From JBKJVQ01 sp046717125 (GTDB lineage: Bacteria > Pseudomonadota > Alphaproteobacteria > Rhizobiales > Methyloligellaceae), in the NCBI GenBank assembly GCA_046717125.1, contig JBKJVQ010000093.1:1-13100 (forward strand): a DNA stretch of 13,100 nucleotides, read 5' to 3'. Made by a program: the position numbers and the translations under genes. Within the stretch, counting starts at the first letter, position 1. Each line of letters starts with the position of its first letter. Positions 7,098 to 13,100 of the stretch are shown here, piece by piece. The notes under the pieces were generated by a model, which was not told the origin of the DNA, made no database searches, and saw only the letters and a list, made by a program, of their open reading frames with translations.

Positions 7098-7142
7098 TCG
7101 GACTGCAGTCCGAACTGTCACCGCAGACGTTTAGCTCTGCGG
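7098..7142. promoter_or_regulatory. 16-bp perfect palindrome and adjacent hairpin upstream of the membrane protein gene
   Basis: TCGGACTGCAGTCCGA (7098-7113) is a perfect 16-bp palindrome, a size and symmetry usual for dimeric repressor operators. Eight bases later CCGCAGA (7121-7127) and TCTGCGG (7136-7142) form a 7-bp stem with an 8-base loop. Both lie 60-104 bases before the ATG at 7202, so they could act as an operator or a 5' leader structure. Confidence 0.4.
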
Positions 7143-7201
7143 ACCTTGCCGGGTGCTTGATTGAATGCTTTTCTGTATCCGTAGTGGAGGGGGGCTGGGC
7201 A

Positions 7202-7976
7202 ATGGAATTTTCAGTCGGATCAGCACTACGTTTCGGATGGAAGACATTTAACCAGGCCATGGTTCTTCATCGGCGCGACGCTTGTTATCGCGATTGTCTC
7301 TATCGTTATTGCCTCGATCTCCTCTGCCATAGACGTGGCGATCACGGGCTCAATGGAGGAGCCCTCGCATCCCGGCTGGTTGGTAAATTGGTTGTTGAGC
7401 ACCCTCGTCAGTATGGGCGCGACGGCCTTTTTCCTTAAAGCGCACGACAATCCCGCGACCGTTGAACTCTCGTCGCTACGGCATCCCCGCCCGTTCTTGA
7501 ACTATCTCGCAGCCATGGTTGTCGTGACGCTCGCGAACGGCGTCGAATTGATCTTGCTTATTGTGCCGGGGATTATCGCTGCACTGATGTTCATGTTCAC
7601 AACCTTCATCATTATTGATCGTGAACGGGGTCCGATCGAGGCGATGAAGGAAAGCGCCGCCCTCGCGCGTGGGCACAAGTGGCCTCTCTTAGGATTCCTC
7701 CTCATGGTCCTGCTGATAAATCTCGCCGGACTTCTTGCCCTTGTCGTCGGCCTGCTCGTCTCGATCCCCGTTACCACGCTTGCCTTTGCACATGTCTATC
7801 GTGTGTTGACCGCAAACATGTCCGGAGGCGTTTTGACGCCCCCTGGATTTTCGGGCTTGCAAGCGCCTGGCATGAGCAGGGAATCGGCAAAGCCAGCAAG
7901 ATACGGCCAGGTCGCAATGGATTCCGGCTCGCCAATCTCCGGCCGGTTTCAGCATCAAAATTTCGCGTTAGGCTAG
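7202..7976 (+). pseudogene. Multi-pass membrane protein, frameshifted near the N-terminus
   Basis: ATG 7202 has an excellent ribosome site (GGAGGGGGG, 7186-7194) and begins MEFSVGSALRFGWKTFNQ, a typical start for DUF975 / GPDPase-membrane-domain-like proteins. After codon 19 this frame loses all homology. The frame one base later then reads WFFIGATLVIAIVSIVIASI from 7260, the expected first membrane helix, and stays open to TAG 7974-7976. An extra base, or loss of two, at about 7256-7260 explains this. Downstream, hydrophobic helices at roughly 7377-7436, 7500-7615 and 7676-7800 give four to six TM segments in all, and DRERGPIEAMKESAALARGH is the cytosolic loop conserved in such families. The GTG at 7335 could restart translation but would lack the first helix. 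The last 50 residues are hydrophilic and not recognisable. Function is unknown. Confidence 0.72.
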
Positions 7977-8112
7977 CGCTCTGCCGCTTCGCCAGCCACC
8001 GCATTGCGTGACTGCTGTAGGTAGATTCGGCGGCCATCGACCCCCGGCCCATCGTCATACGGAACGGCGGGCCGATGTTGGCGGTTAAGGGACCGATGGC
8101 GCGGGTCGTTGC

Positions 8113-8117
8113 GGAGG
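8113..8117 (+). promoter_or_regulatory. Ribosome binding site that fixes the cupin start
   Basis: GGAGG lies 9 bases before ATG 8127. This favours that ATG over the in-frame upstream codon at 8109, which would overlap the site. Confidence 0.6.
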
Positions 8118-8126
8118 GCGGCGCTC

Positions 8127-8663
8127 ATGGGTTCCTGGCGCGAAAGCGACATCGAAAGCCGCATCATCGACGATGACGGCTGCATTCCGAACAACTCCCA
8201 CTATCCCCTGATCATATATCGAAACGTGCTCGATAGTGGACAGGCGGCGCGCGCCGAAGACGCATTCCAGTCGCTGTTCGCGCGCAACGATTGGCGCGAC
8301 GCCTGGGTCGACGGCATCTACGATTTTCATCATTACCATTCGACCGCCCATGAAGTGCTGGGCATCGCGCGCGGATGGGCCGGCGTGCAGTTTGGCGGGC
8401 CTGAGGGGCCGGTCGTTAAACTCAGCGAAGGCGACGCCGTCCTCATCCCCGCTGGCGTTGGCCATTGCCGGATCCAGGCCGACAATCTGTCCGTCGTCGG
8501 GGCCTATCCGAACGGACAGGAATGGGACATGTGCCGGGCTACGCGGGAGGACCGGACAAAGGCGCTGCGCAATCTCCCCAGTGTGACATTTCCGCAAGCC
8601 GATCCGATATACGGCGTTGACGGACCCCTCGCGCGCTTGTGGCTGGTGTGCGCGCCATGTTAG
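8127..8663 (+). CDS. YjlB-like cupin-domain protein
   Basis: A 178-residue protein with one double-stranded beta-helix, like the COG4297 (YjlB) family. The metal-site motif FHHYHSTAHEVLGIARG (67-83) supplies His69, His71 and Glu76 as likely ligands. The second cupin motif, GDAVLIPAGVGH (102-113), supplies His113. The tail has the family pattern P-x-x-D-P-I-Y-G-x-x-G-P-L (156-168). The family's substrate is not established; it is a soluble cytoplasmic metalloprotein, possibly a dioxygenase or isomerase. Length is normal and the frame is clean. The following gene starts 29 bases downstream on the same strand, so the two are probably co-transcribed. Confidence 0.85.
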   Translation: MGSWRESDIESRIIDDDGCIPNNSHYPLIIYRNVLDSGQAARAEDAFQSLFARNDWRDAWVDGIYDFHHYHSTAHEVLGIARGWAGVQFGGPEGPVVKLSEGDAVLIPAGVGHCRIQADNLSVVGAYPNGQEWDMCRATREDRTKALRNLPSVTFPQADPIYGVDGPLARLWLVCAPC

Positions 8664-8679
8664 CGGAAGTGAGGTTATC

Positions 8680-8686
8680 GGAGGGG
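8680..8686 (+). promoter_or_regulatory. Ribosome binding site that fixes the start of the membrane-anchored gene
   Basis: GGAGGGGG, beginning at 8680, lies about 6 bases before ATG 8693. In-frame GTG 8639 and ATG 8657 lie upstream inside the cupin end and have no such site. Confidence 0.55.
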
Positions 8687-8692
8687 GCGGTG

Positions 8693-9427
8693 ATGCGTAT
8701 TCGTCGTCGCGAGTTAAGACTGGGTGCAGCGGTCCTCGGCGTCTGCGCTGTGGCGCTGGGCCTTGTGTTCTGGATGGGCGGCGCGAGCCAGTCCAGCGAG
8801 ATCCCCGTCGGCGGATCGAGCGAATTCCAGAAATCCGCGCACCTGAGTGAAGGAGGCGGCCAGAGCCAGGCTCCCAACCAGATTTTCCTGACACCGTCCG
8901 GCGCAACGCCCGATGGCTCACCCGCCGAACTCTGGGCGGGCAGCGTTTCCGACGTAGAGGCGCAAGCCGAAGACGAAGCGCCGGCCGAATTAGGGGCGGA
9001 CCCGTTTGTAACGCTGGACAATGGGGCCGCGCAAAGCGGCCCTGACGAACTCTGGACTGAAGTGGCCGCGCGGACGGGCGAGACGCCCGGCAAGCTGATG
9101 CCGCCAAGCGATGCGAGCTTCAAGGATATGGTCAAGGCGCGCGCCGAGGAATTTGCGGGCGGCGTGGACGCTGCCGGCATGCCGCTCTACCGCTTCAATC
9201 TCTGGCTGAACGCGCCGACCGATCGCGCCGCGTCCGTCGTCAAGGTCGCTTACAGGTTCGAGGCGCTGTCCGCGACGCATACCGCGCTGGCTTCGGCCGA
9301 TCGCACCCAGGATTTCCGTGTCGAGTTCGGCGCGGCGTCATGTCCAAAAAAGGTCGATGTCGAACTGACTTTCCTGGACGGCCGGACCGAAGCGCATGAG
9401 GTCGATGGCTGCGCGATCCTGCAGTAG
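8693..9427 (+). CDS. Membrane-anchored protein with a possible prokaryotic YEATS-like C-terminal domain
   Basis: A 244-residue protein. The N-terminus is RIRRREL followed by one hydrophobic helix (about 9-28), a signal anchor placing the rest in the periplasm under the positive-inside rule. Residues 31-160 are a long low-complexity Ser/Gly/Glu/Ala linker containing two PAELW / PDELW-like repeats (77-81 and 117-121). Residues 164-243 look like a compact beta domain: YRFNLWLNAP, then VVKVAYRFEAL, then SADRTQDFRVEF, then VDVELTFLDG. That order of elements (W-L-x-A-P, I/V-x-x-V-x-Y, S-x-D-R...F-R, V-x-V...F-x-D-G) resembles the bacterial pYEATS domain seen in immunity-linked proteins. This is a judgement by eye and could be wrong. 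Cys217 and Cys240 could form a periplasmic disulfide. It converges on ycjF with 10 bases between stops. Confidence 0.7.
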   Translation: MRIRRRELRLGAAVLGVCAVALGLVFWMGGASQSSEIPVGGSSEFQKSAHLSEGGGQSQAPNQIFLTPSGATPDGSPAELWAGSVSDVEAQAEDEAPAELGADPFVTLDNGAAQSGPDELWTEVAARTGETPGKLMPPSDASFKDMVKARAEEFAGGVDAAGMPLYRFNLWLNAPTDRAASVVKVAYRFEALSATHTALASADRTQDFRVEFGAASCPKKVDVELTFLDGRTEAHEVDGCAILQ

Positions 9428-9430
9428 CTG

Positions 9431-9449
9431 TTCGGGCTCACGTGCCGAA
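9431..9449. terminator. Possible bidirectional terminator hairpin
   Basis: TTCGG (9431-9435) pairs with CCGAA (9445-9449), with partial further pairing inside. It overlaps the convergent ends of the membrane-anchored gene (9427) and the ycjF-like gene (9438). There is no T-run, so support is weak. Confidence 0.3.
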
Positions 9450-10433
9450 GCGTAATCCCGCCACTTCCGCCACCATGTCGCGAAAGCGCGGCCGCTGCGC
9501 CTCGATATAGGGCAGCGGCCGGCAGACATCGATCGCTGCGAGGCCGATGCGCGTGGTCAGAGCGCCGTTGAACACGCCCTCGCCGAGCCGCGCCGACAGC
9601 CGCGCGGTCAATCCATGACCGATCACCTGCTGGATAAGATCGTCGCCCATGGCGATACCGCCGGTCAGGACAATATGGGTGACGACCATGCGCGCGAGAC
9701 GGATCATGGACAGGCCACCCGGGCGCGCGCCGTAGAGCGTTGCGATCTTGCGCAGCATGCGCAGATTCTCAGACGCGACGAAGGCCATGTCGAGTAGCGC
9801 CGCCGGGCTCACGGCGGTGACAACTGTGATGCGCTTGGCGGATGCGGCGACAATGGCGCGGGCGGCGGGATCGAGCGGCGCGACCATGGTGCGCTCGGCG
9901 AGCCTGAGCGTCTCGCCCGCGTCCATGATGTCGGCTTGATGCTCGGAGAACGCGCGACGTCCCCAGGCCATGTCTTCGCGACCCGCGTAGAGCCGTTTTA
10001 ATCCGTGTACGGTGCTTTTGGCCAGCGCCTTGTCCTTCTCGATGATGGCGCGTTCGGCTTCGAGGCGCAGCGTGCCAAGCCGCTTTAGGCGGGCGAGCCG
10101 GTAAGCCTCGCGCAGGGCGATCATGAGGGCCGCGAAACCGGCTAGGAAGATCAGGCCGATGGCGAGCCAGCCCAGCCAGTCCTCGCGCGCGAGGAGTTGC
10201 GTGACCAGGCCCTGCAGCCACAGCGCGGCTGCGAGCGATATGATTCCTGCGATCGCGCCAAAAAGGATCGCGCCCCAGCGAAAGCCGCGGCGCGTCATGG
10301 GAACGCCGGGGATCCTCGCGGGCAGGTCGGCGCGCGGTTCGGGCGGCAGCTCGAAATCCATTTCGGCTTCACGGATGTCCGCCTTGTCGGGGCGGAACGC
10401 GCCGGGCTTGCGGCTCGGGGGGGGTGTACTCAT
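9438..10433 (-). CDS. ycjF: YcjF-like inner-membrane protein (TIGR01620 / DUF697)
   Basis: A 331-residue protein, close to the usual 340-350. A hydrophilic proline-rich N-terminus (1-48) precedes two membrane helices (about 52-78 and 86-108). A charged helical stretch (109-200) follows, then the DUF697 domain. NLRMLRKIATLYGARPG, VVTHIVLTGGIAMGDDL and LGEGVFNGALTTRIGLAAID are its characteristic segments. The family is always found with YcjX; in Escherichia coli both belong to the phage-shock (Psp) regulon, and the precise function is unknown. ATG at 10433 overlaps the YcjX stop (ATGA), indicating translational coupling. No PspF- or sigma54-type signal is visible upstream of the pair. Confidence 0.9.
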   Translation of the reverse strand: MSTPPPSRKPGAFRPDKADIREAEMDFELPPEPRADLPARIPGVPMTRRGFRWGAILFGAIAGIISLAAALWLQGLVTQLLAREDWLGWLAIGLIFLAGFAALMIALREAYRLARLKRLGTLRLEAERAIIEKDKALAKSTVHGLKRLYAGREDMAWGRRAFSEHQADIMDAGETLRLAERTMVAPLDPAARAIVAASAKRITVVTAVSPAALLDMAFVASENLRMLRKIATLYGARPGGLSMIRLARMVVTHIVLTGGIAMGDDLIQQVIGHGLTARLSARLGEGVFNGALTTRIGLAAIDVCRPLPYIEAQRPRFRDMVAEVAGLRFGT

Positions 10434-11887
10434 TTCAGGCGGTCTCCGAGGAGCGTCTCCATCGCCCGGTCGAGGCGGATATGCGGGAGAGGTCGCGGCG
10501 CGCCATCTGCGTTCAGCGTGGCGACGGGCGGGCGGAAACGCACGACCCGCACCTCATCGCTCGCGTCCGTCCCTTCGCGCAGCGCGCGCTCGGGATCGGC
10601 GGGCAGGTCGCCCGGAAAGATCGCAAACTCCTCCGCGCCGTCGAATTTCTGACGCCCGATCGTTTCTCCGGGGAGCGGCGTGCCGATAATACAGGGCAGC
10701 GTCTCGCCGCTCCGCGTCACCTCGCCTTCCCGCGTCGCGCGCACAGCGGCCAGCGCCAGCGTCTTCACCTCCGCGCCGGCGAACTGCGCGCGGTTCATGG
10801 CGTGCTGCGTGAGCCGCGCGAGGATCGCTTCCAGACGATCGTGCATCTCGTGATGGAGATGGTCGGCCTTGGTCGCGGCGAACAGAATCCGGTCGATGCG
10901 CGGCGCGAACAGCGCGGTCAGAAAGTTGTTGGAACCGGCGCGGAAGCATTCGAGGATTTGCGCCAGCGCGCGCTCGAGGTCCGCCACCGCGCCGGGACCT
11001 GCGTTCAGCGCGGTCAGCGTATCGACGAGCACGATCTGGCGGTCGAGCCTCGCAAAATGATCGCGGAAAAAGGGGCGGGCGACGTGGCGCTTATAGGCCT
11101 CGTAGCGCCGCTCCATCATGGTCCAGAGCGTACCGTCCGCAAATCGGTCGACATCGCCGGCATCGAGCGGAGCAAAGGTGAGCGCGGGCGAGCCTTCGAG
11201 GTCGCCCGGCATGAGGAAGCGCCCGGGTGGAACGGTGGAAAGCGCGTGAGGCTCCTCGCGGCTGCGGCGCAGATAGTCCTTGAAGGTATCTGACAGGCGT
11301 TGGGCAGTCTCCTCGTCCGCAGGCGATGACGGGTCGATCGCGCCGAGCGCCTTGCGCCAGGTTTTCGACAGCGCCGCGCGGTTCTTTTCCCGCGACAGGG
11401 CGACCGCCTCGCGGCTCCAGTCCGCGTAGTCCTTGTGCAGCAGAGGCAGATCGAGCAGCCATTCGCCCGGATAGTCGACGATGTCGACATGGAGCCGGTC
11501 ATAGCCGAGCTGGCTCTTCCAGAAGCCGCGCGGCTGGTATTCGATGGTCAGCCTGAGCTGGCTGATGCGGCGGGTGCCTTCCGGCCAGCGCCTGTCCCCC
11601 GCCGTCAGGTCGGCCAGATGACGCTCATATTCGAAGCGTGGGATGTCGTCGTCGGGCTGCGGCTCGAGGTAGGCGCGGGCGACACGCCCCCTGGCCACCG
11701 CGTCGAAGAACGGTAGGCGGCCGCCATTGATCAGGCTGTGCACCAGCGCCGTGATGAACACGGTCTTGCCCGCCCGGCTGAGGCCCGTCACGCCGAGCCG
11801 GACCTGCGGATAGACGAGGCCGGATGCATAGTCGCCGAGGCTTCGGGCAGCATCCGAGACGGCGTTGGTATAGCGCGACAGGGCCAA
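10430..11887 (-). CDS. ycjX: YcjX family P-loop NTPase (DUF463)
   Basis: A 485-residue protein, full length for the family. The Walker A motif is GLSRAGKT (35-42). DYPGEW (138-143) is the diagnostic G3-like switch of YcjX proteins. TKAD (339-342) fits the G4 base-recognition motif, and CIIGTPLPGE (399-408) is typical of the C-terminal part. It is a GTPase-like cytosolic protein thought to act with YcjF in envelope stress. The start must be TTG at 11887: a TAG stop lies seven codons upstream in the same frame, no ATG or GTG intervenes, and GAGGA sits upstream at a good distance. The rare start codon may keep expression low. It is transcribed away from the flagellin remnant across a 236-base gap. 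Confidence 0.9.
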   Translation of the reverse strand: MALSRYTNAVSDAARSLGDYASGLVYPQVRLGVTGLSRAGKTVFITALVHSLINGGRLPFFDAVARGRVARAYLEPQPDDDIPRFEYERHLADLTAGDRRWPEGTRRISQLRLTIEYQPRGFWKSQLGYDRLHVDIVDYPGEWLLDLPLLHKDYADWSREAVALSREKNRAALSKTWRKALGAIDPSSPADEETAQRLSDTFKDYLRRSREEPHALSTVPPGRFLMPGDLEGSPALTFAPLDAGDVDRFADGTLWTMMERRYEAYKRHVARPFFRDHFARLDRQIVLVDTLTALNAGPGAVADLERALAQILECFRAGSNNFLTALFAPRIDRILFAATKADHLHHEMHDRLEAILARLTQHAMNRAQFAGAEVKTLALAAVRATREGEVTRSGETLPCIIGTPLPGETIGRQKFDGAEEFAIFPGDLPADPERALREGTDASDEVRVVRFRPPVATLNADGAPRPLPHIRLDRAMETLLGDRLK

Positions 11888-12107
11888 ATTTCTGTCCTCG
11901 ACGTCCTACGGGGCGCGTTGCAGGGATCGGGTGGCGAGACCGGATGGCGCAAGGGCCGCGTCACGGAAGATCAGGCGATCCCGACAAGATAGTCATGGAA
12001 CCGCCGGAAAACACATCCGCGGGATAACCATGAATTAGGCCTAAACACGCCACACTGCCGCAGGGGCGATCCAAGAGGAGCGTGCTCGCAGTCTGCGCCG
12101 GTAACCC

Positions 12108-12115
12108 AGGAAGGG
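12108..12115 (+). promoter_or_regulatory. Ribosome binding site of the flagellin remnant
   Basis: AGGAAGGG lies 8 bases before ATG 12124. It is well preserved although the gene behind it is destroyed. In the 11888-12123 gap I also see the palindrome TTAGGCCTAA (12035-12044), but no convincing sigma28 or sigma54 promoter. Confidence 0.5.
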
Positions 12116-12123
12116 CAGTATTC

Positions 12124-13001
12124 ATGGCCGATATCACTCTTTCGAGCGCAGTGCGGAATAATCTGCTGTCGCTTCAGAACACAGCCAATCTACTCGGCAA
12201 GACGCAAGAGCGTCTGGCGACGGGCCTCAAGGTCAACAGCGCTTCGACGACCCGACGGCCTTCTTCACTGCCTCCTCGCTGAATAGCCGCGCTTCCGATC
12301 TGAACCGTTTGCTCGACTCTGTCGGCAACGCGGTGCAGACGGTCAAAGCGGCCGATTAGGGCATCTCTGCCATCACCAAACTGGTTGAGAGCGCTCAGGC
12401 CACCGCGCGTCAGGCGCTGCAGAAGCCGGCCGGCGTGGCGGGTGGAACGGTCGTCACCGCGGAGGCGGAAGTGACTGGCGCCGAGGGCGGTGTTGACATT
12501 TTCAACGGCGGTCAACTCCTTCTAAGCGCCGGCGAGATCGCAACCTTCACAATTAACGGCGCGTCGATGGCGTCGATGACACGACGACGGTCTTCGACGT
12601 CGGCTCCTTCATCTTCTCGCAGCCGAATCTGAACGCCGCGCCGGTGGCATCGGGCACCAACGGCGCCTACCAGATCACGGCGTCGAACGGCGCGTCGATC
12701 GACATCACCATCAGCGGCGCCAACGCGGCCGAGCTGATGGCTGCGAGCGGTCTCAACAATGGTTCGGACGCAGCGCCCACGACGACCCACGACGACCATT
12801 CCGAACGCCGAGCGTACGGCGCTCGGGACCGAGTTCAACGCGCTACGTGCGCAGATCGACCAGCTTGCGGGCGATGCCTCGTTCAACGGCGTGAACCTGC
12901 TCGACGGTGACAACCTCCAGGCCATCCTCAACGAGAACAACACGAGCTCGCTGTCGATCACGGGCGTAAACTTCAATTCGACAGGCCTCGGCATGAAGTA
13001 G
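12124..13001 (+). pseudogene. Flagellin pseudogene (N-terminal and central part) with four internal lesions and a lost 3' end
   Basis: ATG 12124 begins MADITLSSAVRNNLLSLQNT, an intact flagellin D0 start. Reading the pieces together gives an ordered flagellin: GLKVNSA, DDPTAFFTASSLNSRASDLN, RLLDSVGNAVQTVKAAD, GISAITKLVESAQATARQAL, a variable middle, then IPNAERTALGTEFNALRAQI and FNGVNLLDGDNL. The pieces are in three frames. One base is missing at about 12243. TAG at 12357-12359 replaces a residue in A-A-D-x-G-I. A frame change equal to minus one (perhaps loss of one CGAT unit) occurs near 12564. A perfect 10-bp tandem duplication (12776-12785 and 12786-12795) shifts the frame by plus one. Similarity ends at STGLGM near 12995, so the C-terminal D1/D0 half needed for filament assembly is absent. 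It cannot make flagellin. Confidence 0.9.
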
Positions 13002-13065
13002 CGTCGGCGGCCTTCGGCAGCGCGAGGCCGGCAATTGCGATCAGGGCGATGATGACCCGTCGCAT
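12973..13065 (-). pseudogene. 5' fragment of a secreted-protein gene, truncated against the flagellin remnant
   Basis: On the minus strand, ATG 13065 is preceded by AAAGGCGG (13070-13077) and encodes MRRVIIALIAIAGLALPKA followed by ADA. This is a textbook signal peptide: two arginines, a hydrophobic core and an A-x-A cleavage site. After about residue 22 the frame runs into the complement of flagellin sequence (TSCRGLSN) and stops at 12973-12975. Only the export signal survives, so the mature protein cannot be identified. If the signal is real, the two genes were joined by a deletion or rearrangement at about 12993-13003. Confidence 0.5.
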
Positions 13066-13100
13066 GGTTCCGCCTTTCAGGATGCCCGGCACGTTTTGCT

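Larger units (their letters stand above)
6145..7201. other. Long region with no credible protein gene
   Basis: About 1.06 kb. Open frames on both strands are short, lack ribosome sites, have repetitive arginine/proline/serine-rich compositions and resemble no family. Instead the stretch is built of inverted repeats: a nested palindrome at 6167-6239, a hairpin array at 6362-6844, a hairpin with DnaA-like boxes at 6954-6981, and a palindrome plus hairpin at 7098-7142 before the next gene. No tRNA, rRNA, RNase P RNA, tmRNA or SRP RNA signature was recognised. Confidence 0.7.

Noticed and set aside
10424..11293. Plus-strand open frame opposite ycjX
   Set aside because: YcjX is complete with Walker A, DYPGEW and TKAD on the minus strand; the plus frame is a shadow.

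Overview
The window is GC-rich DNA, almost certainly chromosomal, from an alphaproteobacterium, most likely of the order Hyphomicrobiales (Rhizobiales). Three things point there. The flagellin N-terminus follows the Bradyrhizobium/Rhodopseudomonas pattern. A ycjX-ycjF pair with a TIGR01620/DUF697 partner is present. There are also two copies of the GCATGATC...CCGAAAA palindromic intergenic repeat that is common in that order (from memory, not searched). Stop codons are ordinary: TGA and TAG end intact genes, so there is no sign of recoding.

Layout, left to right. (1) 2-796 is the beta-barrel end of an autotransporter, interrupted by an in-frame TAG. (2) 821-2244, minus strand: a glutathione S-transferase followed by an MBL-fold hydrolase, separated by a palindromic repeat that supplies the GST stop codon. 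(3) 2454-4577, plus strand: a six-TM sensor histidine kinase, then a SRPBCC/polyketide-cyclase-like protein. (4) 4714-6021: a COG4529-like FAD/NAD(P)-binding protein that stops at TGA where relatives have Trp; about 25 homologous residues continue beyond the stop. (5) 6145-7201: about 1 kb without a credible gene. It holds a nested palindromic repeat, a dense array of short hairpins with CTTNCG apices, two DnaA-box-like 9-mers and a 16-bp perfect palindrome. (6) 7202-7976: a multi-pass membrane protein gene with a frameshift near its start. (7) 8127-9427: a YjlB-type cupin and a membrane-anchored protein whose C-terminus resembles a prokaryotic YEATS domain. (8) 9438-11887, minus strand: ycjX and a ycjF-like gene, translationally coupled by a 4-base overlap. 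(9) 12124-13065: a wrecked flagellin gene (two frameshifting deletions, a nonsense codon, a 10-bp tandem duplication, 3' loss). It abuts the signal-peptide start of a minus-strand gene that is also truncated.

The genes do not form one pathway. The clearest joint units are GST-MBL, HK-SRPBCC (possibly), cupin-pYEATS-like and ycjX-ycjF. The two strongest themes are gene decay and the hairpin array. Four recognisable genes carry clear lesions and one more is a fragment, alongside seven or so clean ones. The hairpin array, if real and conserved, is the best candidate in this window for something not yet described, perhaps a structured RNA.
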